Source: Closterium sp. Naga37s-1 (lineage: Eukaryota > Streptophyta > Zygnematophyceae > Desmidiales > Closteriaceae). From it: DNA of 64,000 nucleotides. Positions within the stretch are counted from its first letter, which is position 1, and every line of letters begins with the position of its first letter. The stretch is taken from contig CANJKZ010000400.1 of NCBI GenBank assembly GCA_947471745.1, positions 496,001-560,000 of the forward strand, written 5' to 3'. Below are positions 22,100-31,559 of the stretch, piece after piece. A program made the position numbers and the translations under genes. The notes beneath the pieces are model-generated. The model saw nothing but the letters and a program-made list of their open reading frames with translations. It did no database searches and was not told the origin of the DNA.

Positions 22100-23560
22100 G
22101 GGGTCTACCGGGGGAGAACCTGGTGCTAGGAAGAGCGGCGGGGGGGGGGAGAGAGGCAGTGCGGTAGGGAAAGAGACGGTAGTAAGACACCGACTCGTCA
22201 AACGTGACGTCCTGAGAGGACAGAACACGATGCGAGGTGGGGTGGTAGAACTGCCACCCGGGTGCGTCAGGGGGGAAGCCAAGGAAGACGCAGGGAACGG
22301 CACGGGAGGACAGCTTGTCCGCTGAAGTATCGCGAACAAAAGCTCGAGATCCCCAAACACGGAACGCGGACGCATCGCCAACCTTCCCCGTCCACCTCAG
22401 AGTAGGTGTGGTCTCCGACAAGGAGACACGAGGCTGAAGGTTGATCTGATGCGCAGCGTACTGAACCGCGAACGGCCACAGAAAATGGGGAGCAGCCGCA
22501 TGGATCATGGACGTACGAGCGACGTCCATGACCATGCCAATGCGGCGCTCAGCAATCCCATTTTGCTGTGGGGAGGCCGGAAGCGTGAACGTCTGGCGGA
22601 TGCCCTCCGCACGACAGAAGGCCCTCAGGAGGTCGGAGGAAAACTCACCACCTCTGTCCGAGTGCAGACGCAGAACAGGAAGGTCCGAGCCGAAACGCTC
22701 GCTGAGCTGGCGACGAGCACCGCGGATCCAGTCGATCAACACCTCAGGGACCTCACCCTTGCTGCGCAAGGGGAAGACTGTGGTGTAACGCGAGTAGTCG
22801 TCAACGACCAGCAGGAAGTAACGCTCGTGACCCTGTCCACGGACGCGGGCTGGGCCCCATACGTCCATGTGAAGAGTCTGCAGAGGAGCCTCTGTCGGAG
22901 GGAACGTGGAGGAGTGAGGAGCGGCGCGCTGCCGGCCCTCGACACAAGGAACACAGGTAGGGGCAGGCCCCGGAGGAAGGGGAGGGAGGGACCGGGGTAG
23001 ACCCGAGACAAGGGTACGGGAGGCCATACCTCGAAGACGAGGCAAGGAGGGGTGACCAAGGCGGTGGTGCCAAAGGAGAGTCTCGTGCGACAGAGGACGA
23101 CACGAGCAGGGGGCAGACGCAGGACTAGACCTGGACGCGGCAGCAAACACCTGACTAGACGCAGCTACCTGACCAGACGCAGAGACCGGAGGAGACGCAG
23201 TAGTCAGTGTACATACTCGACCCTGGCCGACTGGTGAACGTGGCCAGGTGGCGGCCCGTCCGAGAGCAAGTGTAGTGGGTCCACCCGCTGACCTCCAGGG
23301 GCGAACTGGTCAACCCACGCGTCCTAGAGGTCAGCTCCACTCACCAGGTTCGTAGAGAACGAGGGGAGGTGGAGTCCCGACAGCAAGCCCGACGGGGCCG
23401 CAGGACACGGTAGAACCGTGGAAGAGTGTGCAAGGACTGGGCCCCCAGAGGGGTCAGCCAGGGAGACTGCGACAGGCCGACTGAGCGGCGTGAGTGTGGT
23501 GCTGTCTCTAAAGAAAGAGCGCGAAGCACCAGAGTCAAGTGTGAAAGTGTGCAAGGCCTC
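22100..23560 (-). pseudogene. Element J protease, pre-integrase and integrase region
   Basis: Protease LHTFTLDSGASRSFFRDST near 23500-23550, CTCSRTGRHLATFT-like segment near 23250, LLWHHRLGHPSLPRLRGM near 23040-23090, CVPCVEGRQR near 22935, and a complete integrase core LHMDVWGPARVRGQ, LRLHSDRGGEFSS, SPQQNGIAERRIGMV at about 22870 to 22540. Fossil part of the polyprotein. Confidence 0.88.
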
Positions 23561-23639
23561 TGTAGGTGCAGTACCAGAGAGAGCAGACTCACCAGCACCT
23601 GGAGCAGCAGACTCACCAGTACCTGGAGCAGCAGACGCA

Positions 23640-25020
23640 CTAGCACCTAGAGCAGCAGCCGCAATGCCCGGGTTGGGCGGGACACTCAGGTAACAGTCAC
23701 CCTCAGCACTATCAGCCAAAGCATACATGGCAGCAAGGATAGCATCGAAATCAAGATCAAAGATAGCCACATTCTGCATAAGCAGATCATGCCAGCGAGG
23801 GAGCTCAACAGCGTCAGGAAACTGGGCACGCCAGGCGTCAGTCAGGCGACCGAAGCAGCGCTGCGCAGTGTGTGACAGCCCGCACGTCTCCCCACGACAA
23901 CTGCCGGTGCGAAGAACGTAAGTGCAGGGACCAGCACCCCCAGACCTCCCACGCCCAGCGTACCACTCACGAAGCTGCTGGGCCGACGGGGTCTCACGGG
24001 AACGCGGCTGCTGCTGGTGCTGGCTACCACCAAAGCCTCCAGGCTGCGCGGCTGCACCTCGACCAGCACCACCGCCGCCGCCACCTCCACCACCTCCGCC
24101 GCTGCCTCCACCACCTCCACCGCCGCCACTGAAGCCCCCACTCCCGGCACCACCCCCACCTCCACCACCACCCCTTCCGCCTCCTCCACCACCTCCGCCA
24201 CCGCCCCCGCCGTCCCCTCCACCACCCTTGCTCCCCTTGCCCTTGCTGGTGCAGCGCCTCCCACTAGGGGCAGACGCAGCTCCGACCTCCTCAGTGCCAA
24301 CAAGGTTGAGAGCAGCAGCAGAAGTAACAGAGGGGAGAAGCGGGACAGGGGAACACCCCTCAAAGAAAGGGGTGTGACGGTCGCCGCGAGAAGCACCTAC
24401 AGCTAAGATACTCTTCTCAGCTGCAGTGAGGCGCTCCTCTAGCAGGTCGATAGTGAGCTCGGTGGGGCAAAGGGAGAGAAAGTGGTCCCTGATTGAAGAA
24501 AGGGAGTCAGGGAGGCGGGTGACTAGGTAGTAGAGGGTGATGTACATGGGGGGGCGGGGTTCTTGGCACAGAACTCAGTGGGAAGGGCAGCGCAGTAGCG
24601 GGCGTCACTAGTGCGGAGGTGAGCAATGAGGTCAGCGACTGTGGCAAAGGCGGCAAGGTCAGGGAAAAGGTACGGCAGCATGAGGCGGCTGAGGGCAGCA
24701 GTGGCAGGGGAGGAGTAGCGTGCAACTACAGCGTCGTACAAAGACTGAGCAGTCTTGTACTAGCCAAAATGCGCGCGCTCAGCAGGCGGCAGGTGACTAC
24801 GAACAGCAAGACGAGCAACAGCATCACGAGTGGTCCACTGCGAGCGAACCGTACTGTCAGCAGTGGCAGCAGGAGCAGTAGAGACACCGGACGTGTGATC
24901 GAAAAGGGACACCCCATCCCTAGAGTCACACTGAAGAAAGAGCTGTAGGTCGTCAACCCACACGTCAAAGTCAACTGCACGCCCCTCAGCATCAAAGGTG
25001 AGAACAGTAGGGCTAGCCAT
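23640..25020 (-). pseudogene. Element J gag region
   Basis: Starts MASPTVLTFDAEGRAVDFDV at 25020 after the leader. The UBN2-like part (LARYSSPATAALSRLMLPYL type) is followed by a C-rich tract near 24547-24560, a continuation MYITLYYLVTRLPDSLSS, a Gly-rich stretch (about 24060-24240), QQLREWYAGRGR, and the atypical motif CTYVLRTGSCRGETC-GLSH-TAQRC near 23850-23920. No classical CCHC knuckle is seen. Confidence 0.8.
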
Positions 25021-25803
25021 AGCAGCAGTAGGAGCAGTAGCAGCAGGAGCAGCAGAGGCAGTAGGGCAGGCAGGGCAGTGCGGCTCAGTAGGGCGGCGCG
25101 GCTCAGTAGGGCGGCGCGGCTCGGTAGGGCGGCGCGGCTCGGCAGAGCGGCGCGGCTCAGTGGGCGGCGCGGCTCGGCTGGGTGGCGCGGCTCGGCAAAT
25201 GGCGGCGTGGCGCAGCAGGGCGGCGTGAGTGCTTACCAGGGGCGGGTGCAGGGCCGGGCCGTGACAGCAGGGGGCGCGACAGCAGGGGGCCGCGACAGCA
25301 GGGGCCGCGATAGCAGGTGGCCGCGACAGCAGGGGCCGCGGTAGCAGGGGCCGCGATAGCAGGGGCGACGACGGCAGGGGCCGCGACAGCTTGGGGCCGC
25401 AACAGTAGCAGGGGACGCGATGGCAGCAGGGGCCGTGACGGCTGCAGGGGTCGCAGCGGCAGTAGGGGCCGCGACAGGTGGCGACTGCAGGGCCGCGAGG
25501 CAGGGGCTGCGACGGGCGAGGGCCGCGACAGCAGTAGGGGCCGCGTCGGCAGTAGGGGCCGCGACGGCAGGTGGGGTCGCGACGGCAGTAGGGGCCGCGA
25601 CACGCAGTAGGGGTCGCGTCCAGCAGGGGCCGTGACGGGCGACAAAGGGGCCGCGACGGGCGGCGAACAGGGCAGGGCCGCGACGGGCCGGACTAGGACA
25701 GGGCGCAAGGCGCGCTTCGGGGAGGCGCGATGCGCGCTTCGGGCAGGACAGGAAAAAGTTGTGGTGGGCCCTTAAAAAAAAAAACGTTCCCACTAGGGAA
25801 CCT
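25021..25803 (-). repeat. GC-rich leader of element J
   Basis: Array of ggggccgcgacagcag-like units (about 25250-25690) plus a gcggcgcggctcagtagg-type array (about 25075-25200). Private to this subfamily. ORFs across it are Arg/Gly/Pro low-complexity and are not counted as genes. Confidence 0.85.
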
Positions 25804-25816
25804 GCTCAGAATACCA
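25804..25816 (-). promoter_or_regulatory. Primer binding site of element J
   Basis: Minus strand TGGTATTCTGAGC immediately inside the 5' LTR; one small change from the initiator-Met tRNA complement TGGTATCAGAGC. Confidence 0.8.
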
Positions 25817-25936
25817 TGTTAGAATGCGAGCGAATGAATGATTGAACTAGAAAGCAGTTGGGTACAAGTAGCAAACCTAGAAGTGTTGTACCCTATAAGA
25901 ACTACCCACTACAGCCTATAGCATATAAGTTTGACA
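25817..25936 (-). repeat. 5' LTR of element J (120 bp)
   Basis: Same ends as the 3' LTR; about 10 bp shorter near its start. Confidence 0.9.
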
Positions 25937-25941
25937 GAGCA

Positions 25942-26559
25942 CACATGGGCTCTGTGATAGGAGGTATGTGGAAGAGGAACGAGAGGTATGTTTTGAAGTC
26001 AACACAGAGAACTTGGTTTGAAAAGAAAACCCTAGATATGTGCAGCTCCATTGCATCATTCACACACCCGTACTCGCCAGGACCTTTGAGGGTGCAACGA
26101 TGAGAGTCCTGTGAACCGATGAGGATCAGGTGAGAATTGGTGATAATGGATAGTTCGAAAGGGACACATAGCTAGCATGCAGCCTAAATGGGTCATTGAT
26201 GTGTGGAATACTGGCTCAATGTGGTGTATGATATGGTGCATGTTCATCTATGCATAGCAAGAAGAGTTCTTTATTCAACCATGAGTTGCTTTTCAATAAA
26301 GTCGTAATCCATGCAAACAGCACAGGTGCACAGGTCCATGGGTAAATTGCTAAGAAGGAGGCTTGCTGATACGCACCTGTGTACCATTCTAAGAGTTTGT
26401 CTTGAGTTAATTTCCCTAGCTAACTTCTAAGTCAACTCAACAACCTTGTTGGCAAACTCATAGGTGGTGCCCACTCATAGCACATATGCCTTATGAGGAG
26501 CCTGAAAAGCCCACTCACATGACAATTGCATGACAAATAAAGGGCTAGCTACTATGGTA
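25942..26559. other. Non-coding DNA right of J
   Basis: Continuation of the pre-insertion sequence at 18246-18740. AT-richer than the retroelements. No gene, repeat array or RNA recognised; it could hold downstream introns or 3' sequence of the host gene remnant on the minus strand. Confidence 0.35.
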
Positions 26560-26589
26560 TGTACCAGGCATGGGAGTGCGTCTTGAGTT

Positions 26590-26740
26590 GATTGCATGAA
26601 CCCCCCCGTAAGGTTGACGCTTTCGTTGTCAGGACACGAGGTAGGTTCACTAACATTTCAATCTCGTAAGTTTTATGCCCCTTGGATAACCGATGATATG
26701 GAAATAATAAAAGAATTGCCCGGCATTGGAATGTGACCAG
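26590..26740 (-). pseudogene. Downstream exon block of the SSL-like remnant
   Basis: The minus strand reads YHRLSKGHKTYEIEMLVNLP followed, after a one-base frame change, by PDNESVNLTGGFMQ. This matches the family segment R-Y-W-x-G-x...E-V-F-V-x-N-L-P-G-x-P-D-N...G-G-F. The frame change indicates decay. Confidence 0.55.
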
Positions 26741-26774
26741 GAGACTCAATCAGGAGAGCATTGGAGCTTGAAGA

Positions 26775-27160
26775 GGCATATCGTGCAACCATGAACCTTC
26801 TTGCATATTCCTGTCACTGAACATATCAAATAAGAGCCATGAAGCATAAAGCACAGGGCACCACCAGTCATCAAAAGACTATCACATCACAAGAGGCCAC
26901 CACCTGATCACTAGAGAGAGAAGAAATAACAACATAATAGTTCCATCTAACTCAATTCACAAAAATCCCCAAGCCGAACACTAGAGAGAGAAGAAGCAAC
27001 AACAAAATAATCACAATCACCATCAAATTCACTACATGCAGTTCCTTTCACTATCACATTCACCTCATGTACCTCCTTTCACATTCATTCACCTCATGTA
27101 CCTCATATCACAGCCATAAACTGGATGTAGCTGGTATCACAATCACTGCTACTCACCACA
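26775..27160. repeat. A/C-rich intron-like DNA with short repeats
   Basis: Contains two copies of cactagagagagaagaa (near 26910 and 26980) and repeats of cacctcatgtacctc (near 27063 and 27092). Lies between exon blocks of the SSL-like remnant and is probably intronic. Confidence 0.45.
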
Positions 27161-27164
27161 TATA

Positions 27165-27295
27165 GCTGATCTTACAAAAAACCACCAACGTGCGATTGCG
27201 GGAATGAGCAATGCCATCGGAAAACGCCACTCCCTTCACCTGCACCCTGGTGGCCCCCATTGGAATGTCATACCGCATAAGCCTTTTGAGGCGCC
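27165..27295 (-). pseudogene. SSL-like exon copy 1
   Basis: Minus strand: acceptor-like tttgtgacag, then ELLRRLKRLMRYDIPMGATR and VQVKGVAFSDGIAHSRNRTL, ending near gtgagt, a donor-like GT. This copy has an open frame. Confidence 0.6.
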
Positions 27296-27377
27296 GCAAG
27301 AGCTCTGTCACAAACACAGTCCCTCACATCATCCACCTTCTTTCACAATCGCTCGCTGCATGTAACTAGTTTCACAA

Positions 27378-27510
27378 TCACTGTCAATCACCGCATGTAG
27401 CTGGTCTTACAAAAGGCCACAAACGTGTAATCGCGGGAGAGAGCAATGCCATTGGCCAACGCCCCTGGTCGCCTCCATTGTAATGTCTTACCACATTAGC
27501 CTTTTGAGGC
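27378..27510 (-). pseudogene. SSL-like exon copy 2
   Basis: Same exon, reading LMW, a stop, DITMEATR and then in another frame ALANGIALSRDYTFVAFCK, followed by a gtgatt donor-like site. Clearly inactivated, but the second half is closest to the family consensus. Confidence 0.6.
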
Positions 27511-27589
27511 GCCTCAAGAGCGCAGTCACAACCACAGTCCCTCACCTCATGTACCTCCTTTCAAAATTCGCTCACTGCATGTATCTGGG

Positions 27590-27775
27590 CTTATATAAGA
27601 CCACGAATATGCGATCATGGGAGAGAGCAATACCATTGGCAAACACCTCTCCGCCAGCACCCTGGTCACACCCATTGCAATATCATACCGCACCAGCCAC
27701 CCATTTGTCTGGCCTTCCTGTGTTGCTAGAATGTATTCTCTCGAGAGGGTAGATACAGACGGTAGCATCAAGGCT
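27590..27775 (-). pseudogene. SSL-like exon copy 3
   Basis: Acceptor-like acattctag, then TQEGQTNGWLVRYDIAMGVT and RVLAE, then FANGIALSHDRIFVVLYK after a one-base frame change, and a gtgagc donor-like site. Confidence 0.6.
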
Positions 27776-27783
27776 TAGAGAGG

Positions 27784-27890
27784 GATTGAAAACGCCACTC
27801 CATTCATGAGCACCTTGGCTGCCCCCAATGCAATCTCATACAGCATTAGCCGTGCGTCAAACTGGCCTTCTAGTGTCGCCTAGAAGGAAA
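27784..27890 (-). pseudogene. SSL-like exon copy 4 (partial)
   Basis: A pyrimidine-rich acceptor ttttgctttccttctag precedes ATLEGQFDARLMLYEIALGA and AKVLMNGVAF, after which similarity stops. The start corresponds to copy 3. Confidence 0.55.
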
Positions 27891-27894
27891 GCAA

Positions 27895-28288
27895 AATAGT
27901 TCCATCGAAACCACGAGGGCGTGAAGCTAATTGCCGTGGGCTGATGAAAACTTTGCACTTCACATTATCGTCTTTTCATGGTTGTTATGTGCTGCTTGTC
28001 ACAATTTAATTTGGCTCCCATGCTTGAGTACAACACGTTACAGACAAAGGAAATACTTTCACAAAACCTCGATGACACAAGGTCACCGAATTTTGTGAAA
28101 TGGAAACTGAAAAGAAACTGACTGAAGTCCCTCGCGGTGACGCCATGCAACGAGCCGAGAGTGTGCTGCGTCAGCGTGGGCCAGTTGTGAGATGAGTCAG
28201 GTGGTTCCAGCCCAATTGCGTCAGCCCGGTCAGGGATGTGACAGCTTTCGGCCCAGCCTTCATTTATCGTGGCTCGCACCCCAGCTAT
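27895..28288. other. Intergenic or intronic DNA left of K
   Basis: No gene or repeat recognised. Could contain upstream exons of the SSL-like remnant, but no family motif is visible. Confidence 0.3.
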
Positions 28289-28416
28289 TGTTAGAATCAG
28301 GAACGGAATGGATGAACTAGAAAGCAGGTGGGTACAAGTAGCAAACCTAGAAGTGTTGTACCCTATAAGAACTACCCCACTACAGCCTAAAGAGACTATA
28401 GCATATAAGTTTGACA
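28289..28416 (-). repeat. 3' LTR of element K (128 bp)
   Basis: Same ends as the J LTR; the outer end differs (ttagaatcaggaacgg versus ttagaatgtgagcg). Candidate left target site gctat. Confidence 0.88.
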
Positions 28417-28642
28417 CACCCCCATAGGCAAAGTGGGGGAGAACAAGAGGTCACAAGACCGGTCAAGAAAGGTAAAGCAAGCTCAGGGTGGATCACAAAG
28501 TCACCACGCAGTCTGAGCACAAGCAAATGGCCACAAGGCCAGTTCACATGCAGAGTTATATAAAGACAACAAACAATACAGTGATCATACCCTAGCAAGT
28601 GCAAGCATGCAGGTATATATATAGATCACAGTACAAGCAGAG
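28417..28642 (-). other. Conserved 3' non-coding block of element K
   Basis: Essentially identical to the J block, including the paired gtgatc/gatcac arms and the two ttgt-loop hairpins. Confidence 0.7.
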
Positions 28643-30175
28643 TCAAAAAGTAAGTAAGTGAGGCACAGTAGGTACAAGACCTAACACAGTACAGAAACGC
28701 TGATGATCACAAGGCTGAAGTGCCTTGGTGAAAACATCAGCAGTGTTGGCCTGAGAGGCCACGTAAACAAGGCGAAGCTGGCCACGCTGCTGTAACTCTC
28801 GAGCAAGGAAGTAGCGCAGAGCAATGTGCTTCGTTCTGTGCTCCAGTCTGTGCTCCTGACACAAGGCAAGCATGGCCTTGTTGTCGACGTACAGAACTGG
28901 AGGAGAACGAGGCGCCTCTCCCAGGTCGGTCAGCAGGTAGGTGAGCCAGCGTAGCTCCTGTGCAGCGATGGCCCCAGCGTAGATCTCAGCCTCACAACTG
29001 GAGCTGAGAACAGAAGAAGAGCGGGTAGACCGCCAAGAGACAGAACCGGAGCCAAGACTGAAGGTGTAACCCTGTGACGACCGCTGCGTAGCCAAGTCGT
29101 CAACCCAGGAGGCGTCAGCGTGACCAGTGAGGACAACTCGAGCCCGTCCTCCAAGCACGAGCCCCATGCCCGACGTACTGCACAAGTAGCGCAACACCCT
29201 CTTCGCAGCATCCCAGTGCACCTTTCGGTGCCTGCCGGGAGCCATGTAGCGAGCCAGAAGGCTGAGAGGGTATGCGAGGTCAGGTCGTGTGCAAGTCATC
29301 AGGTACATGAGGCAGCCCACAAGCTCTGGATACGGGCCACTCGGCTCTACGGACTCGTCCGAAGGTGGAGCTGAGAGCGAGTGACCGGTAGGCAGAGGAG
29401 TGGACTATGGCGAGGAGTACGTGAAGCCGAAGCGCTGAAGGACCTGCTGCACCATGTGTGACTGAGTCAAGGTAATGGTGCGCTGTGCTCTGTCACGGGT
29501 GATCCGCAAGCCAAGATAGCTTGTCAGCTCACCCAGGTCTGTGCACGTGTGTCTCTTCTGCAGCTCGGACTTCACGTGGGCGAGTGCCTCAGTGTCAGCA
29601 GTAGTAAAGACAAGATCGTCTACGTACACGAGAACGTAGAACGGCGGCAGAGTGGTGTCAGTGCGTAAAAACAGAGAAGGGTCAGCAGTGGAAGGAGTAA
29701 AACCAAGAGCAGCAAGAGTCGTCCTGAGTGTGTCGTGCCACTCACGGTGTGCCTGGCGAAGACCATAGACTGGCCGCCGGAGGCTCCACTGGGTACCAGC
29801 AGGAAACGACCCAGTGAAGCCAGGTGGGCGGCGCAGCCAGATCTCCTCGTGCAGGCTGCCCTATAGGAAGGTTGTGCTTAAGTCAAGCGAGTGGAGCTCG
29901 TAGTCACGCTGAGCGGCAACGTGCAGCAGTACCCGAAGAGTGGTCATCTTCGGGGTAGGGGAGAAGGTCTGAAAGAAGTCAACTCCCTGTCGCTGACTGA
30001 AGCCACGTGCAACGTAACGCGCCTTGAAGGCAGGCAGAGAACCCGGCGGCCGCTTGACCCTGAAGATCCACATGCCACTGACGATGTTCGCCCCAGGTGG
30101 GGGAACCTCGTCGACGTAGGTGCCTGTGGACTTTCAGGAAGCCATCTCGGCGTCCATGGCTGCCTGCCACTGAGA
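28643..30175 (-). pseudogene. Element K RT and RNase H region
   Basis: Same motif series as J: MWIFRVKRPPGSLPAFKARY, VDFFQTFSPTPKMTTLRVLL, MYVDDLVFTTADTEA, TGHADASWVDDLATQRSS, YVDNKAMLALCQEHRL. Broken fossil. Confidence 0.88.
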
Positions 30176-30979
30176 GGAGTAAGGACCCGTAATCGCCTAG
30201 GGGTCGGGATGTCTAGTGCATCCGGGACTCCCTCAGGGTCAAGCAGCATGGAAGCGAAACGAGGTACAACAGCTGCAAGACACTCAAACTCCTCCTGTTT
30301 GTCCTCAAGAACGTCCGTGCCAAGAGCACACTCACCCCCAACGGACGGAGGACACACAGACGCAGACGCAGACTCAGCTACAAGACTAGTGGCGTAGTCT
30401 AGGCGACAGGCGGCAGCAAAGTCAACAAGCTCAGCAACAAGAGCAGACGCAGCAGTGGACTCAAACAAAGGGTCAGTGACAGCAGTGGCCAGAAAGCGCG
30501 TGACAGTTGGACGAGCAGCACGAAGGGAGTCAGACGCAGGGTCCGGACCGGCAGGAAGAGAGGACGCAGGAGGAGACGGCAGAGGGACACGCTGTGGAGC
30601 AGTGGAAGGACGCAGAGTCATAGAGTGAGTGCCAGAGACAGGAGGAGGACGCGGACGCGAAACACGAGCAGCGCAAACAGTACGGACAGGCGACGTAGAA
30701 CGAGACTCAGGCGACACAAGACGCGACTCAGGCTCACGATGCTCCGTAAGACCTCTAGTCGGTCCAGAGTAAGGAGAAGGACCAGGCAGTGGAGAGGCCG
30801 GCTGTAACTGCGACTGTGACTGGACAGGCGGTGGACTCAGTAAAGGAGGAGTAGGACTAGGAGAAGGCGGGGGACCAAGAACCTGCTGAAGGAGCGGAAC
30901 GTAGTACGGCCGCGGCCGCGCAGCGCCTCCAGAAACAGCAGAGACAGCACCAGTACCCTCAGCTCCAGGGTCCCCAGCA

Positions 30980-31420
30980 AAAACTCCCGTAGCACCAACG
31001 GCTCCAGTACCCACAGCTCCAACGCCTGCAGCACCACCAGCCCCAGTAGCTCTAGTACCTCCAGCAGCTCCAGCAGCTCCAGCACCAGCAGCACCTCCAG
31101 CAGCTCCAGCAGCTCCAGCACCAGCAGCACCTCTAGCAGCTCCAGCACCAGCAGCACCTCCAGAAGCACCAGCACCAGCAGCACCTCTTGCAGCTCCAGT
31201 AGTACGGCGACAGCGCCGAGTGTACCACTCACGAAGCCGCTGCGGAGAGAGGGGCTCCCGCCGCAACGGGACACCCGGAGAACCTCCAGACTCAGCACCC
31301 CCAGGCTCGACACTCTCAGGCTCAGCACCCCCAGACTCCACACGCTCAGGCTCAGCACCCCCAGGCTCCGCACCCCCAGTCCCCGCACCCACAGGCTCAG
31401 CACCCCTAGCAGCACCTGAG
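30980..31420 (-). repeat. Coding minisatellites in the hinge of element K
   Basis: ccagcagctccagcac units at about 31040-31200 and ctcaggctcagcacccccag units at about 31285-31410; fewer units than in J. Confidence 0.8.
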
Positions 31421-31559
31421 TCGACAGCTACCTCGACCGGCTCGGCAGGTTCTACCTGAGACACACCTGAGGGGGCAGGACCCTGAGGGGGGAGGGGGTC
31501 TACCGGAGGAGTACCTGGTGCTAGGAAGAGTGGCGGGGGTGGGAGAGAGGCAGTGCGGT

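Larger units (their letters stand above)
18741..25936 (-). mobile_element. Copia element J, near full length
   Basis: 7196 bp on the minus strand, flanked by a perfect 5-bp target duplication gagca (18736-18740 and 25937-25941). 5' LTR at 25817-25936, primer site, GC-rich leader, gag, protease, integrase, hinge, RT, RNase H, 3' block and 3' LTR at 18741-18870. The LTRs differ by one or two substitutions and two small indels, so insertion was recent. All parts are present, but the reading frame is broken at about five places. Confidence 0.93.
26560..27890 (-). pseudogene. Strictosidine-synthase-like (APMAP-type) beta-propeller gene remnant
   Basis: The only host-gene-like sequence recognised in this window. 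On the minus strand, several exon-like blocks encode the family signature: a RLMRYD-x-GATRV strand, VAFSDGIAHSRNRTLVVF (family consensus is close to LAFANGVALSxDxTFLVVAET), and further downstream KGHKTYEIEMLVNLPRV, then PDN and GGFMQ in a neighbouring frame (compare EVFVDNLPGFPDN...GGFW). The propeller exon is present about four times in tandem. Stops and frame changes in most copies suggest a decaying gene or pseudogene. N- and C-terminal parts are not found; J lies downstream. Members of this family are six-bladed propeller hydrolase-like proteins; true strictosidine synthase activity is not implied. Confidence 0.6.
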
